64,000 bases of DNA, from NCBI GenBank assembly GCA_964410665.1, contig CAYPIE010000019.1, forward strand, positions 20,515 through 84,514, written 5' to 3'. The notes beneath the pieces were generated by a model that saw only the letters and a program-made list of their open reading frames with translations, did not search any database and had not been told where the DNA came from. Below, in pieces: positions 59,751 through 64,000 of the stretch. The number at the start of each line of letters is the position of its first letter. Position 1 is the first letter of the stretch. Origin of the DNA: CAYPIE01 sp964410665. GTDB lineage: Bacteria > Planctomycetota > Planctomycetia > Gemmatales > Gemmataceae. The translations under genes and the position numbers were made by a program.

Positions 59751-62114
59751 TCATGGTTGGATACCATCGACACGTCGGTCGAACCACAGAGCTGGAAGAT
59801 TGTTCCCCAACTGATTTCGAGTGGTCCTCGCCTGGTCAGGTCGACTCGGATCGGGCACGAAATCCTGTGCATTGCTCATACCGTCCACACGGACTGCAAA
59901 GACGTCCGCAATGGAGACAGGATCGAGCTCTGTTCGCTCGTCCTCGCTTCTCTGGGTAACCGTCACCGTCACCGTTCCGGTGACCGTGCTGATGCCATCC
60001 GTGACGACATAGGTGAAGCGGTCGTGACCCACGAAGTTGGCCCGTGGGATGTAGACCACCTTACCGTTCACCAACGCCGCGATGCCATGACCTGGCGAGT
60101 TGACCGATTCCAGCCATAGTGTGCCTCCATGCTTTTCTTCGTCATTGGCCAAGACATCGATGGTGACGCCAATCCCTTCCACCGTCGAAACGTCATCGTG
60201 CCCCGGATCAATCAGGGACTGGGGCGCCTGGACCAATACCCGCACCGTTCCCGTTGTGCTCAGCAACCCATCGGAGACAACATAGGTGAAGCGATCCGTA
60301 CCCACATAGTCGGCCTTCGGGGTGTACACCAACTGACCGTTGACCAGCGTTACCATGCCGCGCAACGGCGTGCTGACCGACTGCAGACGCAGGGTGTCTC
60401 CCTCGCCATCCAGGTCATTCGCTAATACATCAATCACGACCGATTGATTCTGACTGACAAACACCTGGTCGAGATTGGCAACTGGGGCGGTATTGCCTTG
60501 AATCCCTACCACCGAGCCGATGAGCGTATACCGGCCCAGGCTCCCGTAGTCGCTGTACCCCTGGTCCAACGGGTCGCCTAGGCCCACACCATCCACTTCG
60601 AGGTAGTAGGTCCCCGCGGCCAACTCAAGGTCGAGAGTCGCTTCGAGACTCCCGGAAGGGTTGGCCGAGGCAATCAGGGTGTAGGTGTGGTCGTACAGAT
60701 TCGCTTGAATATCCAGGTTAGAAATGCTGGTGCCCGGGGCAAACGGCAGCAAGTTTAAGCGGACCTGCCCGGCCTTCGTTTGGAAGCGGAACAGATCACG
60801 ATCGTCTGCAGTCGCAATCAACCCCTCCGCCGTGATGGTGTCAGCCGCATCCGAGTCTGAAGTGAGCGGGGTTGCCGCGGCAAAGATATCGCCATGGTCG
60901 TCCTTGGCAAAACCGACCGCCTTGGCAATCACGGCCACATCGTCTTGGGTGTTGCTCGCGTTGAGGTAATCCCCAGAGCTCCACTGGGTGACGGACTTGT
61001 GATAGGAAGAGCCCATGATGGGGGCCCAGCTGGTGGCCCCCGTGCCATGTCCACGGTAGTAACTCTTCTTGGGCTTGGCGACCCCGTCGTGGCCGAGGCC
61101 GAACCCGTGTCCGGCTTCGTGACTGGCCGCTTCGGCCACATACTTGACGCTGCCGTTGCCCAAGCGATTCTCAAACACCCACACCGGGGTGTCAGAAGGC
61201 CAGTGCCAGCTGTGCCGATAGGCCACCCCCCCAGCAGCAGAGGGATACCATTCGTGATTGGTCCCTTGATCGGTGGCGGTCGAGATCAGGACCCGAAGAG
61301 CCTGTCCGCCGGCGGTAAAGGCCTCTTCCCCGGGATCGATGGTGGTCACGTCGAGATTGAAGGGGGCAAAGTCTTCGGCCACCCGTTGCCAAATCTCCTG
61401 AATCGCGACTTGTTCACTACCCGAGAAGGTGGTCAGATCGCTGTCCCGGCTATAAGCAGGAGCATGAATGGGATTGCCCTGGTTCTTGGAGTTCCAATAG
61501 GTACCCGAGACCACATGCCCATCGAAGTCCAACAACAGCTTATACGGGGAGCCTGGTCGCGACGAAAATGCCGGTACCTCGACCATGTCCGGGGCCGATG
61601 CTTCCGGGCTGATGGTGTCGAGCCCAAGATCGACCGAGCCGTGCTCTGGGACAATCTCGTCCGGGGGGATCGGGGGGATGGCATCGAAATAGTACTCGTT
61701 CCCGAAAGCATCGAGCCGCAACTCATGCCCGCATTCCGGGCCATGCTGATGGGGATCCTGCTCGACCACCTTGACGGGTAAATCCCTGCCCACGCAGTCG
61801 GGACAGCCACAGGCAGTGCCATGCATGGTGTGGTCGCCGTGGTTCGCTGGATCGGTCGACGAATTGTCCAAAACAAGCTTCACACGGTGCAGGTCCTCGT
61901 CGCTGCTAGGGCGTGGGCCCGTACCGTCACCCACGAGGGATTCATCGTCGCGGGTGTCTCGGAACTGGGTGTGCGAATCGTCGAAGTCGACAGGGAGAGA
62001 ACTCCAGTCAGCGGGAGCCTGGCAATCAAGAACCACCCGGTCCTCAAGTTGTTCGCAGCGAAGGGGGTTGCGTCGATCGAGTTTGGTGACTTTGGTTAAG
62101 GGTGAGTCATACAT
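59751..62114 (-). CDS. Large exported metzincin-like metalloprotease with PPC and cadherin-like domains
   Basis: A 787-residue protein. The ATG at 62114 (MYDSPLTKV) follows GGAG by nine bases. The N-terminus has RCEQLEDRVVLD, the LEDR motif of planctomycete exported proteins. The zinc motif HEAGHGFGLGHDG (HExxHxxGxxHD) is near residue 335, so it is probably an active metalloprotease of the metzincin type. A PPC-like beta domain lies near 405-540 (DRDLFRFQTKAGQVRLNLLP, GTYYLEVDGVG). Two cadherin/Ig-like repeats (TLRLQSVSTPLRGMVTLVNG; LWLESVNSPGHGIAALVNGK) fill 545-735. A short region before the zinc site is rich in His/Cys (HGTACGCPDCVGRD). It is likely secreted or attached to the cell surface. 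Its partner or substrate is unknown. Confidence 0.85.
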   Translation of the reverse strand: MYDSPLTKVTKLDRRNPLRCEQLEDRVVLDCQAPADWSSLPVDFDDSHTQFRDTRDDESLVGDGTGPRPSSDEDLHRVKLVLDNSSTDPANHGDHTMHGTACGCPDCVGRDLPVKVVEQDPHQHGPECGHELRLDAFGNEYYFDAIPPIPPDEIVPEHGSVDLGLDTISPEASAPDMVEVPAFSSRPGSPYKLLLDFDGHVVSGTYWNSKNQGNPIHAPAYSRDSDLTTFSGSEQVAIQEIWQRVAEDFAPFNLDVTTIDPGEEAFTAGGQALRVLISTATDQGTNHEWYPSAAGGVAYRHSWHWPSDTPVWVFENRLGNGSVKYVAEAASHEAGHGFGLGHDGVAKPKKSYYRGHGTGATSWAPIMGSSYHKSVTQWSSGDYLNASNTQDDVAVIAKAVGFAKDDHGDIFAAATPLTSDSDAADTITAEGLIATADDRDLFRFQTKAGQVRLNLLPFAPGTSISNLDIQANLYDHTYTLIASANPSGSLEATLDLELAAGTYYLEVDGVGLGDPLDQGYSDYGSLGRYTLIGSVVGIQGNTAPVANLDQVFVSQNQSVVIDVLANDLDGEGDTLRLQSVSTPLRGMVTLVNGQLVYTPKADYVGTDRFTYVVSDGLLSTTGTVRVLVQAPQSLIDPGHDDVSTVEGIGVTIDVLANDEEKHGGTLWLESVNSPGHGIAALVNGKVVYIPRANFVGHDRFTYVVTDGISTVTGTVTVTVTQRSEDERTELDPVSIADVFAVRVDGMSNAQDFVPDPSRPDQARTTRNQLGNNLPALWFDRRVDGIQP

Positions 62115-62129
62115 TGCGATCATCTCCAA

Positions 62130-62948
62130 TTATATGAATGTTTATGATATTGCTTCTCATTTTGGACAAGACTCTTCCAGTTCGATGGACTCGCCACCTA
62201 CCATGCCAAGCTCGCCGTCCGCAGTCGGCGATCGTTTCGACAAGTCATCGCGTCTTCTCCCTCGGAATGGACGTAGCAATTCCGTACTCGGAGGTACCTC
62301 GACTTCTAGCAGCGAGGACCGAGCTACATCTCAGTCGTGCGATTTCGGGGTGTTTGGTTCTCGAAACGGCTTGACCCAAGAGCTTGACTCAAGCATCGAG
62401 TTCACTGGCCGAGCTCTCGTGGACAAGCAACGGCAAGGTTTACGATCAAGCGGACTTCAATGCATGCCATGGAGCCCAGGCCACTGTTGATCGGAGTGGG
62501 TTGCTCCTACTCCCAAGATCGTCATCGGTCGCTTCAGCGGACAGAGCTCTGCACGCCTTCGGCAACGGACAACAAGTTGGGGAGGAACCTTCTTGGCTCA
62601 GCGGTTCTCTGAGCTCCTGTTACCACGAGTAGCCATGGGGAAAGGCAGCGTTCCGTTTTGAAGCGTTTTTTTTCGGAAATCTCCTGAACCGGATTGGGCC
62701 CGCTCCTCATGCCATTTGCATCCGTCTTAAAGTCAAATGTCCGTCGAACAGGAAGTCCCGATAGAGCGCGATCACATCCACATAAAATATGTTATACTAT
62801 TGTATTCAGATGTTTTGCATATTCAAAGAATTTCTACTTGACGAAAGATCCAAATCCAGGAATCTTGTCATTAAATAGGGCGTGGGAAGCGCCGGACATC
62901 CCTGCGAAGCCGCACGATCTCAGCCCGACCATGCATGCGGAGGTTGAC
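62130..62948. other. 819-bp gap between divergent genes
   Basis: No gene I can support. AT-rich patches occur at 62130-62165, just upstream of the protease gene, and at 62780-62875, ahead of the sigma-factor gene; both probably hold promoters. A TATACT hexamer lies at 62793-62798 without a good -35. Open frames here overlap one another and carry no domains. Confidence 0.45.
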
Positions 62949-63701
62949 ATGGATTCCTCAGAACAGGACCGTCTAAGTCGCATGTCGACTTGGTGGACGA
63001 TTGTATGCCAAGCCAACGACGGGAGCGTCGAGTCTCGCCAGGTTGCCACAGCATTGCTGTTCAAGCGTTATGAAACTGCCGTGCGCCGCTATCTGATGGC
63101 CATGGTGCGTGATCAAAACATTGTCGATGAATTGTTCCAATCGTTTGCCGAAGCACTGCTGACGGGTAAATTTCGCAACGCTGACCCGGAAAAGGGAAAA
63201 TTCCGGTTTTATCTGAAGACCAGCCTGCAACGCTTTGTTTACCATCACTACCGGGACGATGTCCGGCGAAAGGAGCAGCCGCTTCCGGACGACTTCGATG
63301 TTGCGGCGGCATCGCAACATCCGATTTCGGAGGACCAGGAGAGCGAGATCTGGCGCAAAGAGCTCTTTGCCAATGCACTTCGCGCGCTGCGCAAAGAAGA
63401 GGAGCAAGCAGGGACGAATCGCTACCTCTACACGGTGCTACGCATGCGTGTTGATAACCCGAAGATGACTGCTGAGAGCATGTTCGAGCAGTTGCGACCG
63501 ATGGTGGGAGACATGGAAAATCCCGCCGGCTGGATCCGCAAAAAGCTCCATATCGCTCGCGAGCGGTTCTGCAAGCTGCTCATCGAAGAAGTGGCACAAA
63601 CCCTGAGTAATCCCACGATCGAAGCGATCGAGGAGGAACTCGTCGCGCTCCGACTACGCCACTATTGCAGTGGATATCTCGATCGTATCAAGTCCGATTG
63701 A
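62949..63701 (+). CDS. ECF-type RNA polymerase sigma factor
   Basis: A 250-residue protein. The ATG at 62949 is five bases after GGAGG; the frame is open 85 codons upstream but without features. Region 2 is recognisable: ALLFKRYETAVRRYLMAMV, then NIVDELFQSFAEALLTGKF and GKFRFYLKTSLQRFVYHHYR. The C-terminal half is helical and includes AGWIRKKLHIARERFCKLL, which may stand for region 4 but is atypical. Planctomycetes have many such sigma factors, often linked to Ser/Thr kinases. No anti-sigma gene is adjacent. Targets are unknown. Confidence 0.82.
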   Translation: MDSSEQDRLSRMSTWWTIVCQANDGSVESRQVATALLFKRYETAVRRYLMAMVRDQNIVDELFQSFAEALLTGKFRNADPEKGKFRFYLKTSLQRFVYHHYRDDVRRKEQPLPDDFDVAAASQHPISEDQESEIWRKELFANALRALRKEEEQAGTNRYLYTVLRMRVDNPKMTAESMFEQLRPMVGDMENPAGWIRKKLHIARERFCKLLIEEVAQTLSNPTIEAIEEELVALRLRHYCSGYLDRIKSD

Positions 63702-63736
63702 CACTCCCGAGGGCTCAAGCCCGGGGGAATCTCTCT

Positions 63737-64000
63737 TCACCGCCCGCTCAATAGCGCGCCGTTGACTCCTAGAAGAAATCGCAGCGATTTATTCGTCAGT
63801 TCATTACATACGTATGTGCGTAGATCGATATATATCCTCTCTTCCTTCCGAGCGGCGTGTGGGAACCTAAGGGTGTTCGGCGCGATGATTGCTGCTGGAG
63901 CTTCTCCGCGCTTTTCAGCGGCCACGGAGGATTGCTGGCTGGGTGGGGCCGGCTGATCGGCCAAAGCGAGTAACGCCGCCAATTGCACTTGGGCGTCAGG
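63737..64000 (-). CDS. Partial gene at right edge, HEAT-like end reading into a repeat
   Basis: The frame is open from the window edge leftward to a stop at 63737. The first residues in view (DAQVQLAALLALADQPAPP) look like a HEAT-type repeat, as in many planctomycete cytochrome or dehydrogenase proteins. From about 63960 leftward, the sequence coincides with the dispersed repeat, and the encoded tail (RGEAPAAIIAPNTLRFPHAA) loses any domain character. The gene may be shortened by the repeat. Nothing more can be said without the DNA to the right. Confidence 0.4.
   Translation of the reverse strand, partial: PDAQVQLAALLALADQPAPPSQQSSVAAEKRGEAPAAIIAPNTLRFPHAARKEERIYIDLRTYVCNELTNKSLRFLLGVNGALLSGR
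63850..63960. repeat. Dispersed repeat, copy matching 9.66-9.79 kb
   Basis: 63873-63911 matches 9746-9784 at 34 of 39 positions. The preceding GAGCGGCGTGTGGGAACC at about 63850-63868 is the counterpart of AGCGGGTGGGAACC near 9659-9672 and of the arms of the 13.5-kb palindrome. It lies just after the sigma-factor gene and overlaps the end of the partial minus-strand frame. Confidence 0.7.

Noticed and set aside
59373..60119. Plus-strand open frame of 248 codons
   Set aside because: It starts inside the alpha/beta hydrolase gene and continues antisense to the protease gene; no domain.
61771..62490. Plus-strand open frame of 239 codons
   Set aside because: The first half is antisense to the protease gene and the rest is low-information sequence without a ribosome-binding site.
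62793..62843. Sigma-70 promoter ahead of the sigma-factor gene (TATACT, TTGACG)
   Set aside because: The hexamers are not at a proper distance from matching partners; AT-rich DNA alone is not enough to call a promoter.

Overview
The window looks like a chromosomal segment of a planctomycete, probably of the Gemmatales. The evidence is a TIGR02996 repeat-companion protein, two DUF1559 prepilin-like proteins, large Ser/Thr kinases with C-terminal WD40 or TPR regions, an ECF-type sigma factor of the planctomycete kind, and two big exported proteins with the N-terminal LExR-type motif common in this phylum. No rRNA, tRNA, CRISPR array, intact transposase or prophage was recognised. No complete defence system is visible.

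Layout. 1-9.5 kb: a partial peptide-binding ABC protein with an unusually long N-terminal extension, small exported proteins, tsaB, an RNase H / DUF58 / BatD-like run, and argS. 9.5-16.5 kb: a mosaic of inverted repeats, a SIMPL protein, a TIGR02996 leucine-rich protein, remnants of an arylsulfatase and a DUF1254/DUF1214 protein, a perfect 39-bp inverted repeat, a SpoIIE-type phosphatase receptor and a TPMT-like methyltransferase. 16.9-25.5 kb: an RTX-like repeat protein, a TPR-type Ser/Thr kinase, and a divergently transcribed pair made of a TPR/ATP-grasp protein and a TauD-like oxygenase; this pair is the best candidate for an undescribed pathway.

25.6-34.2 kb: a TlpA-like lipoprotein; a compact minus-strand operon (VTT membrane protein, aroK, prepilin peptidase, hisH); marC; a methyltransferase; and two nearly identical DUF1559 genes that flank a decayed copy of the start of the neighbouring GNAT gene. 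The prepilin peptidase is the expected processing enzyme for those two DUF1559 proteins. 34.3-44.3 kb: a plus-strand housekeeping run (GNAT, DnaJ-type chaperone, rnpA, yidD, DNA glycosylase, enoyl-CoA hydratase, PfkB kinase, GNAT) that converges on a minus-strand run (moeA, lnt, alpha/beta hydrolase, leucine-rich lipoprotein).

44.9-64 kb: a GT4 glycosyltransferase, a coiled-coil exported protein, a flavin monooxygenase, a membrane spermidine-synthase-like protein, and a Ser/Thr kinase with 15 WD40 repeats. After these comes an eroded patch (a UDP-glycosyltransferase with a large internal deletion, and an orphan NfeD-like OB fold), then membrane and hydrolase genes, a metzincin-like secreted protease, the sigma factor, and a partial gene at the right edge whose end coincides with a dispersed repeat. 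Coding is dense from 27 to 44 kb. Remnants, repeats and gene-free stretches of 300-820 bp cluster at 9-13, 24-27, 44, 51 and 56-63 kb.
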